Shown here: piece after piece, positions 29,127-37,163 of the stretch
How the letters are laid out: each line of letters begins with the position of its first letter
Numbering within the stretch: position 1 is the first letter of the stretch
Source: Duganella sp. CF458
GTDB taxonomy: Bacteria > Pseudomonadota > Gammaproteobacteria > Burkholderiales > Burkholderiaceae_D
Length of the DNA: 64,000 nucleotides
Assembly (NCBI RefSeq): GCF_900113115.1
Contig: NZ_FOOF01000007.1
Location: forward strand, 248,001 to 312,000
Direction of reading: 5' to 3'
Made by a program: the position numbers and the translations under genes
The notes under the pieces: model-generated
Told to the model about the DNA's origin: nothing
The model's database searches: none
The model's input: the letters and a program-made list of their open reading frames with translations, nothing else

Positions 29127-30824
29127 ATGACGCAAACTCCTCGTTCCGGCGGCCAGATCCTGGTCGACGCGCTGAAAGTCCACGGCACCGATACCGCCTT
29201 CGGCGTGCCCGGCGAAAGCTACCTGGACGTGCTGGACGCCCTGCACGAATCCGGCATCCGCTTCATCATCAACCGCCAGGAAGGCGGCGCAGCCTTCATG
29301 GCCGACGCTTACGGCAAGATGACCGGCAAGCCAGGCATCTGCTTCGTGACCCGCGGCCCGGGCGCCACCAATGCTTCGATCGGCGTGCACACCGCCTTCC
29401 AGGATTCGACCCCGATGATCCTGTTCATCGGCCAGGTCGGCAGCGATTTCATGGACCGCGAAGCCTTCCAGGAAGTCGATTACCGCCGCATGTTCGGCCA
29501 GATGGCGAAATGGGTGGCCCAGATCGACCGCGCCGACCGCATTCCTGAATATATCGCCCGCGCCTATCAAGTGGCCACCAGCGGCCGTCCGGGCCCGGTG
29601 GTGCTGGCCCTGCCGGAAGACATGCTGACCCATCAGGCCAGCGTGGCCGACACCCGCGCCTACGTGCCGACCCAGGGCGCCCCTTCCGCCCCGCAAATCG
29701 CGCAGCTGCGCCAGATGCTGGCCGAAGCCAAGCGTCCGATGCTGTTGCTGGGCGGCGGCGGCTGGAACGAGCAAGCCGCTGCCGACATCCGCAGGTTCGC
29801 CGAAGCGAACCACTTGCCGGTCGGCTGCGCCTTCCGCTTCCAGGACCTGCTGGACAACGCACACCCGAACTACATCGGCGACGTCGGCATCGGCATCAAC
29901 CCCAAGCTGGCTGCGCGCGTGAAAGCAGCCGACGTGCTGATCGCCATCGGCCCGCGCCTCGGCGAAATGACCACCAGCGGCTACTCCATCATCGCCTCGC
30001 CGGTGCCGCAACAGCGCCTGGTGCATATCCACGCCAGCCCGGAAGAACTGGGCAGCGTGTATCAGGCTGAAATGATGATCGCCTCCGGCATGCCGCAAGC
30101 CGCAGCCATGCTGGCCGCAATGGAGCCGGTGGATGCGGGCCCATGGCGCGACAGCGTCGAGCAGGCGCGCGCCGAGTACAACGCCTGGCAGCAGCAGCCA
30201 ACCATCTTCAAGGACAACAACGCCCCATTGAACCTATGGCAGGTGGTGCAGGAACTGAAGGCCCAGTGCCCGGCCGACACCATCATCACCAACGGCGCCG
30301 GCAACTACGCCACATGGGCGCACCGCTACTGGCCTTACGGCGGCATGCGCACCCAGCTCGCGCCGACCAGCGGCGCCATGGGCTACTCGGTACCATCCGG
30401 CGTAGCCGCCAAGATCATCGACCCGGCGCGCACCGTCGTGACGTTCGCAGGCGACGGCGAATACCTGATGAACGGCCAGGAACTGGCCACCGCCGTGCAA
30501 TACAAGGCGGGCGTGGTCATTATCGTGTTCAACAACCAGATGTTCGGCACCATCCGCATGCACCAGGAGCGCGAATATCCTGGCCGTGTTTCAGGCACCA
30601 CGCTGCACAACCCGGACTTCGCCGCGGTGGCGCGCGCCTTTGGCGGCCATGGCGAAACCGTTGCGGCCACTGAGGAATTCGCGCCTGCCCTGCAGCGCGC
30701 CCTTGCCTTCACCCGCGAGCAGAACCTGCCGGCCATCATCGAACTGCGCTACGACGGCAACCTGATCACGCCAGGCGCCACCCTCGACACCATCCGCCAG
30801 CAGGCGGTCGCGGCCGGCAAGTAA
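29127..30824 (+). CDS. Thiamine pyrophosphate-dependent enzyme, acetolactate synthase-like
   Basis: A 565-residue enzyme with the three domains of the acetohydroxyacid synthase/pyruvate oxidase family. The N-terminal Pyr domain has the catalytic glutamate in NRQEGGAAFMADAYGK and the RGPGATNASIGVH motif; the central domain follows; the C-terminal PP domain has the TPP/Mg site GDGEYLMNGQELATAV with the downstream FNNQMFGT. The ATG at 29127 is preferred to one at 29106 because AAGAAGG precedes it at good spacing. No small regulatory ilvH-type subunit is nearby, so a catabolic or orphan acetolactate synthase, glyoxylate carboligase or related decarboxylase is as likely as a biosynthetic one. Confidence 0.88.
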   Translation: MTQTPRSGGQILVDALKVHGTDTAFGVPGESYLDVLDALHESGIRFIINRQEGGAAFMADAYGKMTGKPGICFVTRGPGATNASIGVHTAFQDSTPMILFIGQVGSDFMDREAFQEVDYRRMFGQMAKWVAQIDRADRIPEYIARAYQVATSGRPGPVVLALPEDMLTHQASVADTRAYVPTQGAPSAPQIAQLRQMLAEAKRPMLLLGGGGWNEQAAADIRRFAEANHLPVGCAFRFQDLLDNAHPNYIGDVGIGINPKLAARVKAADVLIAIGPRLGEMTTSGYSIIASPVPQQRLVHIHASPEELGSVYQAEMMIASGMPQAAAMLAAMEPVDAGPWRDSVEQARAEYNAWQQQPTIFKDNNAPLNLWQVVQELKAQCPADTIITNGAGNYATWAHRYWPYGGMRTQLAPTSGAMGYSVPSGVAAKIIDPARTVVTFAGDGEYLMNGQELATAVQYKAGVVIIVFNNQMFGTIRMHQEREYPGRVSGTTLHNPDFAAVARAFGGHGETVAATEEFAPALQRALAFTREQNLPAIIELRYDGNLITPGATLDTIRQQAVAAGK

Positions 30825-31304
30825 TCACTCCATGCCCCGCTGCTTCGGCGCGGGGCAGGCCTGGCAGGCTTTGGCAGCGCGACTGAAGTCGCGCACTTTC
30901 GACAGTACCATCGGCTGCGACTGGTCGTCGCAATAGCCGCCATCCAGGGTCAGGGTTTCGCCGCCGGGCGAGAACTTGCCGCTGATGGTGCGCTCCTCCT
31001 CGCCTTCCTGCACAGTGAAGTACATCATCTTGCCGCGCGGGTCGACATTCACGTCGGTCGCCACCAGCGGCCAACTCAGGCCGCCCGCCGTGTATTCGTA
31101 AATCACCGTATCGACTTCGGCAAAACGCTGCAGCGTAATGCGCTGGCCGCCATATTCGCCGCTGCCTTGGTGCACGCACAGGTCGGAGTAGACCACCATG
31201 CCGTGGCGCGGCAGGCCGCCGGCCTTGTTGGCCGCCAGCGCGGCAGGCAAGGCGGTGACTGAAGCGAGCAGCAGCGCGCTGCCGATGCGGTGTGAAGTAT
31301 TCAT
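30825..31304 (-). CDS. Hypothetical secreted protein
   Basis: A 159-residue protein with a clear Sec signal peptide (ATALPAALAA-type cleavage around residue 24). The mature part holds four cysteines (SDLCVHQ, GGYCDDQ, KACQACP), suggesting disulfides in the periplasm. The function is unrecognised. It converges tail-to-tail with the thiamine-pyrophosphate gene with no gap between stop codons. Confidence 0.75.
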   Translation of the reverse strand: MNTSHRIGSALLLASVTALPAALAANKAGGLPRHGMVVYSDLCVHQGSGEYGGQRITLQRFAEVDTVIYEYTAGGLSWPLVATDVNVDPRGKMMYFTVQEGEEERTISGKFSPGGETLTLDGGYCDDQSQPMVLSKVRDFSRAAKACQACPAPKQRGME

Positions 31305-31314
31305 ATCGACATTG

Positions 31315-31345
31315 TAAAAAAAAACGGCTGCGCGAGGCAGCCGTT
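31315..31345 (-). terminator. Intrinsic terminator of the porin gene
   Basis: Minus strand AACGGCTGC-CTCGC-GCAGCCGTT followed by a run of nine or more Ts, 22 bp beyond the porin stop. Confidence 0.92.
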
Positions 31346-31366
31346 TTGACCTTGGAACGACAGGTA

Positions 31367-32443
31367 TTAGAAGGTGTGACGGATGCCTACGTTGTAAGCG
31401 GAGTCACCGGAGCCGGATTCAGCGTTGTTGCCAACGGTGAAGGAAGCGCCGTTACGGTTCTTGATTTTGCCGTAGGACATGTAGCTGGTGGTACGTGGCG
31501 ACAGCTTGTGCAGGTAGCCGATGGCGAACTGGTTGGCATCGCGGTTGGCGACATCACGGTCATCCGCGCGGGCGACCGAAGCCACCAGGGAGCCAGCAGC
31601 CGATACCGGCACGGTCGCGCCCAGCAGGTAGTTGCGGCTGTCGGTCGAAGGAGCCACTGCAGCTGCGGTGTAAGCGGTGCCGTTAGGGTATGCAACGCTG
31701 TTCAGGCCTTTGTTGATACCGAACATACCGAAGGCTTTAACCACTTTGAAGTCGTAGTTCACGGCCAGCAGGGTGTTGCGGCCAATGTCACGACCGGTCA
31801 CAACGTTGCCTGCAACGACGTCGTTATTACGGTTGTTGTAAGCCAGGCGGGCGTTGAAGTCGCCGTTCTGGTAGCCGATCGACGCGCCCAGTTGACGGCC
31901 GGTCGAGGATTCTTTCTGCTCGCCGGCAGCGTAGAACACTTCAGCGGTGACGCCCATCAGGTCTGGCGACTTGTAGGACACGGAGTTGCTGTTGCGTACG
32001 TTGATGCCGTTCGCTGGGAAGATGTTCTTAGCCGAACCGGACAGGCCAGCCTGGAACGGATCGCCAACTTGTACGAAGGCGTTGTACCAAGGGGTGTACT
32101 GGCGGCCCAGGGTCAGGGAACCAGCCGATTTGGACACCAGGCCTACGTACGCCTGACGCTGGAATACGGAACCGGACACGTCGGATTCACCGGTGTCGCC
32201 TTTGATGCCGCCTTCCAGCAGGAACACTGCGGACAGGCCGCCACCCAGGTCTTCGGTGCCTTTGAAGCCGATGCGCGATGCATTGGCGACGCCGGACGAC
32301 ACTTTGGTCACGTTACCGTTCTTGCCACCGTGTTCGGACACGATGCCGGCATCCATGATACCGAAGATGGTTACGTTCGATTGGGCATATGCGCTACCGG
32401 ATGCTGCTGCCAGGACTGCCAGGGAAATCAGGGTTTTCTTCAT
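31367..32443 (-). CDS. Gram-negative outer-membrane porin
   Basis: A 358-residue trimeric-type porin of the betaproteobacterial Porin_4 class. A signal peptide MKKTLISLAVLAAASGSAYA precedes SNVTIFGIMDAGI, repeated amphipathic beta strands, the loop region with RNSNSVSYKSPDL, and a C-terminal strand ending in phenylalanine (YNVGIRHTF), required for outer-membrane assembly. It provides general diffusion of small solutes. The ATG at 32443 is chosen because it begins the signal peptide and is preceded by AGGAAG. A strong terminator and AT-rich leader fit high expression. The -10 candidate TATAAA lies at the complement of 32513-32518. Confidence 0.95.
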   Translation of the reverse strand: MKKTLISLAVLAAASGSAYAQSNVTIFGIMDAGIVSEHGGKNGNVTKVSSGVANASRIGFKGTEDLGGGLSAVFLLEGGIKGDTGESDVSGSVFQRQAYVGLVSKSAGSLTLGRQYTPWYNAFVQVGDPFQAGLSGSAKNIFPANGINVRNSNSVSYKSPDLMGVTAEVFYAAGEQKESSTGRQLGASIGYQNGDFNARLAYNNRNNDVVAGNVVTGRDIGRNTLLAVNYDFKVVKAFGMFGINKGLNSVAYPNGTAYTAAAVAPSTDSRNYLLGATVPVSAAGSLVASVARADDRDVANRDANQFAIGYLHKLSPRTTSYMSYGKIKNRNGASFTVGNNAESGSGDSAYNVGIRHTF

Positions 32444-32818
32444 GATGTGCTTCTTCCTTTTCTTTGCTTTGTTATCGATCACCAGGGCTCTTCGGCACTG
32501 ATCGCCCGCTATTTTATATGATCTCAATATTTCCTGCTATTCACGTAGTAATACGTATTGCAAGATGACGGCTTTTACTGGTGTAAACCGAATAAAATTT
32601 TTACAACTTGAAACATTTTTGCTCAGGACCTATTCCGTTCCCTCACGGCTGGTGGGGGCCACGGGAAGCGTCCAGATGGTGTCCTGGGCCAGCGCGCTGG
32701 CCCCTGTTTCCCAATGAAACTAAGCTACATCACAGGCAACTTTGTGTCTGACTGAAGCCTTGGAATGCAAGGTCGCGTAGTAATGGGAACGCTGTCGACG
32801 AATGAACGCGAGGGCGAT
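32444..32818. other. Intergenic region between porin and ftsY-side remnant
   Basis: The first 200 bp are AT-rich and probably hold the porin promoter and leader. An 18-bp perfect palindrome, GGGCCAGCG-CGCTGGCCC, lies at 32686-32703. I see no gene. Confidence 0.5.
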
Positions 32819-32845
32819 TTCTGTAACTTCTGTAAATTTTGTAAC
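32819..32845 (+). repeat. Three tandem 9-bp repeats with TGTAA core
   Basis: TTCTGTAAC, TTCTGTAAA and TTTTGTAAC follow one another directly. They lie just upstream of the MerR remnant. They may be a relic operator, since some MerR-family photoreceptor-type regulators bind TGTA-containing repeats; this is inference. Confidence 0.6.
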
Positions 32846-32868
32846 AATTCCCTCCAGAATCGGCTACG

Positions 32869-33033
32869 TGGAACCGGGCACCGCTCTTGCGCGACACGTT
32901 CGGAGAGCGAGTCTATCCAAGCGAACAAGCGATTAAATTGAGATTGATCAAGAAGTTGATTGATCTGGGAGCTCGTCCCGGCAAGGTCATCGGTTATTCC
33001 ACCGCTGAATTACAAGCCGCCTGCCATCGGCGC
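32869..33033 (+). pseudogene. Remnant of a MerR-family regulator (N-terminal HTH fragment)
   Basis: The frame reads WNRAPLLRDTFGERVYPSEQ then AIKLRLIKKLIDLGARPGK and VIGYSTAELQAA. This matches the wing and following helix of the Burkholderiales MerR regulators (pattern VWERRYGFPxPxRDxxGERVYP...LRLIKxLxDxGxRPGKIIG). The beginning of the HTH and the stretch equivalent to RYGFPQ are missing, and the ligand-binding C-terminal part is absent. The fragment has no stop codon and runs in frame into ftsY, but is unlikely to be translated as part of it. Confidence 0.65.
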
Positions 33034-33071
33034 ATGGCGGCAGCGCCAACGGCAAGCCCTCGGCTAGCCTC

Positions 33072-33080
33072 TGGTAGAAT
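33072..33080 (+). promoter_or_regulatory. Extended -10 promoter candidate for ftsY
   Basis: TGG-TAGAAT (33072-33080) matches an extended -10 element 38 bp before the ftsY ATG. No good -35 hexamer is visible. Confidence 0.5.
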
Positions 33081-33117
33081 ACGCGGTTCGATTGAAGGAC
33101 CCTCTGCCAACCTGTCC

Positions 33118-34170
33118 ATGTTCAGTTTTTTCAAGAAGAAACCGGTCGCGCCGGAAGCCGCGCCCGCAGCACCGGCCGCTACGCCCGCGGCCCCTGCTCC
33201 TTCCGCGCCGGCCAGCACCGAGACTGCGGCGCCGCTGGCGTTTGAAGTCGACACCGCCGCCAAGCCCGAACCCAAGCAAAGCTGGATGAGCCGCCTGAAG
33301 GCCGGCTTGTCGAAAACTTCCGCCAACCTGTCCATCCTGTTCGTCGGCGCCAAGATCGACGACGACTTGTATGACGAGCTGGAAGCGGCGCTGTTGATGT
33401 CCGATGCCGGCGTCGACGCCACCCAGTACCTGCTCGATGCGCTGAAGCGCAAGGTCAAGGAAGACAAGCTGCTCGACGGCGCCCAGGTCAAGGAAGCGCT
33501 CAAGCGTTTGATGATCGACCTGCTCCAGCCCTTGCAAAGGCCATTCGAGCTGGGCCGCCACCAGCCACTGGTGATGATGATTTCCGGCGTCAATGGCGCC
33601 GGCAAGACCACCACCATCGGCAAGCTGGCCAAGCATATGCAGGCCCACGGCCAGTCGGTGCTGTTGGCTGCCGGCGATACCTTCCGCGCGGCCGCCCGCG
33701 AACAGTTGATGGTGTGGGGCGAGCGCAATAATGTCACCGTGATTTCCCAGGAATCGGGCGACCCGGCTGCCGTCTCCTTCGACGCAGTGCAGTCCGGCAA
33801 GGCGCGCGGCACCAATGTGGTCATGATCGATACTGCCGGCCGCCTGCCAACCCAGCTGCACCTGATGGAAGAGCTGAAAAAGGTCAAGCGCGTGATCGGC
33901 AAAGGCATGGAAGGCGCGCCGCACGAAACCTTGCTTGTGATTGACGGCAATACCGGCCAGAATGCCCTGGCCCAGGTGAAGGCTTTCGACGATGCGCTGC
34001 AACTGTCCGGCCTGATCATTACCAAGCTCGACGGCACTGCGAAAGGCGGCATCCTGGCCGCCATCGCCCGCGTACGCCCGGTTCCGGTGTACTTCATCGG
34101 TATCGGCGAAAAGATTGAAGACCTGCAGCCGTTCAATGCGGCTGAATTTGTTGAAGCACTGCTCGCTTAA
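33118..34170 (+). CDS. ftsY: Signal recognition particle receptor FtsY
   Basis: The SRP receptor GTPase that delivers ribosome-nascent chain complexes to SecYEG at the inner membrane. The 350-residue protein has an N-terminal membrane-binding/linker region rich in Ala and Pro (about residues 1-55), the N domain, and the G domain with [35 protein letters not shown] and [10 protein letters not shown]. The start at 33118 (MFSFFKKKP) is family-typical; the open frame further upstream is the MerR remnant. First gene of an ftsY-ftsE-ftsX run. Confidence 0.97.
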   Translation: MFSFFKKKPVAPEAAPAAPAATPAAPAPSAPASTETAAPLAFEVDTAAKPEPKQSWMSRLKAGLSKTSANLSILFVGAKIDDDLYDELEAALLMSDAGVDATQYLLDALKRKVKEDKLLDGAQVKEALKRLMIDLLQPLQRPFELGRHQPLVMMISGVNGAGKTTTIGKLAKHMQAHGQSVLLAAGDTFRAAAREQLMVWGERNNVTVISQESGDPAAVSFDAVQSGKARGTNVVMIDTAGRLPTQLHLMEELKKVKRVIGKGMEGAPHETLLVIDGNTGQNALAQVKAFDDALQLSGLIITKLDGTAKGGILAAIARVRPVPVYFIGIGEKIEDLQPFNAAEFVEALLA

Positions 34171-34181
34171 CATCGGCCTAC

Positions 34182-34841
34182 ATGATCGAATTCCAGCACG
34201 TCAGCAAACAGTACTCTCCCGACGGTGTCGCCCTGCGCGACATTTCCCTGACCATTGCCAAAGGCGAGCTGGTCTACCTGGCCGGCCCTTCCGGCGCCGG
34301 CAAGTCGACCCTGCTGAAGATGATTGCCGCCATGGAGCGGCCGACGTCCGGCAAGGTGCTGGTGAATGGCCAGGACATCGGCACCCTGAAACCGGCCGGC
34401 ATTCCTTTCCTGCGCCGCAACCTGGGCCTGATCTTCCAGGCACAGCGCCTGCTGAACGACCGCAGCGTGCTGGCCAATGTCATGATGCCGTTGCTGGTGA
34501 CCGGTTCACCGCGCTCGGCCGCGGAACAGCGCGCCCGCGCCGCGCTCGACAAAGTCGGCCTGCTGGAGCGCGCCGATGCCCAGCCGCTGGCCCTGTCCGG
34601 CGGCGAGCAGCAGCGCGTGTCGATTGCACGCGCCATCGTCAACCGTCCGCAAATCATCCTGGCCGACGAGCCGACCGCCAACCTCGACCGCGCCAGCGCC
34701 AGCAAGGTGATCGATGCCCTGCACGCCTTCCACTCGGTTGGCGTGACTTGCCTGATTTCTTCCCACGATGAACAGATCCTGGACGCGGCGGCGCGCGTGA
34801 TCCATCTCGAGCGCGGCGCACTGATGAAGGAAGCCGCATGA
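34182..34841 (+). CDS. ftsE: Cell division ATP-binding protein FtsE
   Basis: ABC-type ATPase that with FtsX controls peptidoglycan hydrolases and divisome assembly. The 219-residue protein has Walker A GPSGAGKSTLLKMIAA, the signature LSGGEQQRVSIARAI, Walker B IILADEPTANLD and the H-loop SSHDEQ. It lies 11 bp after ftsY and overlaps ftsX by four bases. Confidence 0.97.
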   Translation: MIEFQHVSKQYSPDGVALRDISLTIAKGELVYLAGPSGAGKSTLLKMIAAMERPTSGKVLVNGQDIGTLKPAGIPFLRRNLGLIFQAQRLLNDRSVLANVMMPLLVTGSPRSAAEQRARAALDKVGLLERADAQPLALSGGEQQRVSIARAIVNRPQIILADEPTANLDRASASKVIDALHAFHSVGVTCLISSHDEQILDAAARVIHLERGALMKEAA

Positions 34842-35752
34842 GCACCTGGCTGCGCCACCACTTGTTCGCCCTGGGTGCCGCGCTGGTGCATGTGCGCCGG
34901 GCGCCTGGCTCTTTCCTGTTCAATATCCTGGTGGTCGCGATTGCGCTGGCCCTGCCCTTCATGGGCCTGACCTTGCTCGACAATGTGCGGCCGATGTCCG
35001 GCCACATGGGGGTGGAACCGGAACTGAGCGTCTTCATCAAGGCCGACACGCCGCGCGAGCAGGCCGCCGGCCTGGCGTCCTCGCTGCGCGGCATCACGCC
35101 GCAGGCCAAGATCATCTTCAAGACACGCGAAGCCGCGCTGGAAGAATTGAATGCCAAGAACGGCCTGTCCGACGTGGTGGCAACCCTGGGCGAAAACCCG
35201 CTGCCGGACAGCTACGTCATCAAGCTGAATGCCTTCCAGAATGCGGCGGAAGGCGCCCAGATCGACACCTTTGCCGAGCAGATGCGCGCCTTGCCGGGGG
35301 TGGAGTCGGTGCAGGTCGATTCGGCCTGGGTCATGCGCCTGGCGGCCATCCTGGGCGTGGTTCGCCAAGCTCTGCTGCTGCTGGCGGTGACGCTGGGCAC
35401 GGTGGTGGTGGCGGTGGTGTTCAATACGATTCGCCTGCAGGTGATGACCCAGCGCGAAGAAATCCTGGTTTCCAAGCTGATCGGCGCTTCCGACAGCTTC
35501 ATCCACCGCCCCTTCTATTACACCGGCGCCATGCTCGGCCTGTGTGCCGGCGGCGTGGCCCTCGGCGGCGTCGCACTGGCCCTGCAGCCGCTGAACCGCA
35601 CCATTGCCGACTTAGCAAGACTTTATGCTTCCGAATTCCAGCTCGTTCCGCTCGATCCGCTGACCACCGCAGGCCTGCTGGCCCTGTCCGCCAGCCTCGG
35701 CCTGGTGGGCGCCCTGCTGTCCGTCCAACGCCACCTGTCGCGCCTGAATTGA
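34838..35752 (+). CDS. ftsX: Cell division protein FtsX
   Basis: Permease-like partner of FtsE. The 304-residue protein has an N-terminal transmembrane helix (NILVVAIALALPFMGLTLL), an extracytoplasmic domain (EPELSVFIKADTPREQAAGL to LPGVESVQVDSAWVMRL), and three further membrane helices. It transmits ATP hydrolysis to periplasmic amidase activators. The stop codon lies inside the left arm of an 82-bp palindrome. Confidence 0.95.
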   Translation: MSTWLRHHLFALGAALVHVRRAPGSFLFNILVVAIALALPFMGLTLLDNVRPMSGHMGVEPELSVFIKADTPREQAAGLASSLRGITPQAKIIFKTREAALEELNAKNGLSDVVATLGENPLPDSYVIKLNAFQNAAEGAQIDTFAEQMRALPGVESVQVDSAWVMRLAAILGVVRQALLLLAVTLGTVVVAVVFNTIRLQVMTQREEILVSKLIGASDSFIHRPFYYTGAMLGLCAGGVALGGVALALQPLNRTIADLARLYASEFQLVPLDPLTTAGLLALSASLGLVGALLSVQRHLSRLN

Positions 35753-35828
35753 AAGTCGGGGTCAGCTCTGGCAACAAGACATTTTGCGCGCAAAATGTCC
35801 TGTTGCCAGCAGACCCCAACTTTCAATT
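35747..35828. repeat. 82-bp near-perfect palindrome at the ftsX stop codon
   Basis: Arms of about 40 bases run from AATTGAAAGT (35747) to ACTTTCAATT (ending 35828), with a 20-bp perfect centre ACATTTTGCG-CGCAAAATGT at 35779-35798. The arms contain GGGGTC and GACCCC. Mismatches are few: one base near each end and a two-base length difference near CTGGCAACA. There is no T-run, so it is not a simple intrinsic terminator. It resembles a mobile REP-like or MITE-like element. Confidence 0.85.
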
Positions 35829-35949
35829 TCTCCGTGCGTACCCGCACCGAGCAAGCCCCCGTCCCCGCCGTATCCTGGCTTTGATCCAACGCAAGGAATA
35901 GCGCTGCGATGATAGTGTTTTTGCTATCAGAGCCATAAAATCCCAGCGA

Positions 35950-35979
35950 TTGGCACTCACCAAGGGAGAGTGCTAATAT
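35950..35979 (+). promoter_or_regulatory. CIRCE (HrcA operator) overlapping an rpoH promoter
   Basis: TTGGCACTC-N9-GAGTGCTAA (35950-35976) matches the CIRCE consensus except for one base (G for A in the left arm). TTGGCA (35950-35955) and TAATAT (35974-35979), 18 bases apart, form a promoter within it, so HrcA binding would block RNA polymerase. It lies about 100 bp upstream of the rpoH ATG. Confidence 0.85.
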
Positions 35980-36077
35980 ATGTTCAGAACGGCATGATAG
36001 AGGTTAAGAATCATTTAAGTTCTGTCGTGCATGCTGGTAACTCTGAAAAGCATTCCCTTCAAGCGAGGATAGATAAG

Positions 36078-36968
36078 ATGACCGCAACAAACGCACTGGT
36101 ACCTGCCGGCAGCAACGCGCTGACCCTTGGCTTCAGCGGGAGCCTGGGCAATCTGGACGCTTATATCTCTGCTGTCAATCGCCTGCCTATGCTGACCCAC
36201 GAAGAAGAAGTGGCGCTTGGCAAGAGCTTGAAGGAAAACAACGATATCAAGGCTGCGGAAACGCTGGTGACTTCCCACCTGCGCCTGGTGGTGTCGATCG
36301 CGCGCGGCTACCTGGGCTATGGCCTGCCGCACGGCGACCTGATCCAGGAAGGCAATATCGGCCTGATGAAGGCAGTCAAGCGCTTCGATCCTGACCAGGG
36401 CGTGCGCCTGGTGTCTTACGCCATGCATTGGATCAAGGCGGAAATCCACGAGTACATCCTGAAGAACTGGCGCCTGGTCAAAGTGGCCACCACCAAGGCC
36501 CAGCGCAAGCTGTTCTTCAACCTGCGCAGCCACAAGCAGGGCCTGGACGCCATGTCGCCGGCACAGATCGACGAACTGGCCAAGACCCTGGACGTCAAGC
36601 GCGAGGATGTGATCGAGATGGAAACCCGCCTGAGCGGCCGCGACATCGCGCTGGAAGCGCCTTCCGACGACGAAGACGACAAGTTTTCGCCAATCGCCTA
36701 CCTGTCCTCCGACAATATGGAGCCGACCAAGGTGCTGGAAGCGGAACAGGTGGTGCGCCTGCAGTCGGAAGGCCTGGAAACTGCCCTGTCCAAGCTCGAT
36801 GCCCGTTCGCGCCGCATCGTGGAAGCGCGCTGGCTGGCCAACGACGACGGCTCCGGCGCTACGCTGCACACGCTGGCTGAGGAGTTCGGCGTCTCGGCCG
36901 AGCGCATCCGCCAGATCGAAGCCGCCGCCTTGAAGAAAATGAAGGGCTCGCTGGCCGCCTATATGTAA
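36078..36968 (+). CDS. rpoH: RNA polymerase heat-shock sigma factor RpoH (sigma-32)
   Basis: The 296-residue sigma factor directs transcription of chaperone and protease genes. Region 2 shows LRLVVSIARGYLGYGLPHGDLIQEG and the RLVSYAMHWIKAEIHEYIL -10 recognition segment. The RpoH-specific box QRKLFFNLR (about residues 142-150) is present, and region 4 has TLHTLAEEFGVSAERIRQIE. The ATG at 36078 is chosen because homologues begin near here, with GAGG upstream. The 100-nt leader could fold as a thermosensor, which I cannot test. Upstream lies a CIRCE operator, downstream a strong terminator. Confidence 0.97.
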   Translation: MTATNALVPAGSNALTLGFSGSLGNLDAYISAVNRLPMLTHEEEVALGKSLKENNDIKAAETLVTSHLRLVVSIARGYLGYGLPHGDLIQEGNIGLMKAVKRFDPDQGVRLVSYAMHWIKAEIHEYILKNWRLVKVATTKAQRKLFFNLRSHKQGLDAMSPAQIDELAKTLDVKREDVIEMETRLSGRDIALEAPSDDEDDKFSPIAYLSSDNMEPTKVLEAEQVVRLQSEGLETALSKLDARSRRIVEARWLANDDGSGATLHTLAEEFGVSAERIRQIEAAALKKMKGSLAAYM

Positions 36969-36984
36969 CTAGCTTATCCAATTG

Positions 36985-37020
36985 AAAAGCACCGATGCCG
37001 CAAGGATCGGTGCTTTTTTT
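36985..37020 (+). terminator. Intrinsic terminator of rpoH
   Basis: AAAAGCACCGAT / ATCGGTGCTTTT twelve-pair stem with a nine-base loop, continuing into T residues, 16 bp after the rpoH stop. Confidence 0.93.
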
Positions 37021-37046
37021 CTTTGTGATCAGATTTTTTAATGTCG

Positions 37047-37062
37047 GGAATTTTTACATTCC
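37047..37062 (+). promoter_or_regulatory. Candidate upstream activator site for the sigma-54 promoter
   Basis: GGAAT-N6-ATTCC inverted repeat located about 55 bp upstream of the sigma-54 -24 element, a reasonable place for an enhancer-binding protein such as the PrsR type linked to PEP-CTERM genes. The assignment to that regulator is inference. Confidence 0.4.
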
Positions 37063-37109
37063 TATATGCAACACATACTAAGTCTTTGATATCCATCATT
37101 TTTGGTTTC

Positions 37110-37125
37110 TGGCATAGCGATTGCT
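37110..37125 (+). promoter_or_regulatory. Sigma-54 (RpoN) -24/-12 promoter of the PEP-CTERM gene
   Basis: TGGCATA-GCGA-TTGCT fits the consensus TGGCACG-N4-TTGCW at exact spacing, 39 bp before the ATG. Confidence 0.75.
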
Positions 37126-37163
37126 ACATGACTCTTGAGCCCAATCCACTGAAGGAGTCATCC

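Noticed and set aside
32686..32703. Perfect GC-rich palindrome as a terminator of the porin region
   Set aside because: It is not downstream of any gene and is not followed by a T-run; I note it only as a palindrome.
32887..34170. FtsY with a 77-residue N-terminal extension from a TTG codon
   Set aside because: The extension matches a MerR fragment and an extended -10 promoter lies inside it, so normal FtsY starts at 33118.
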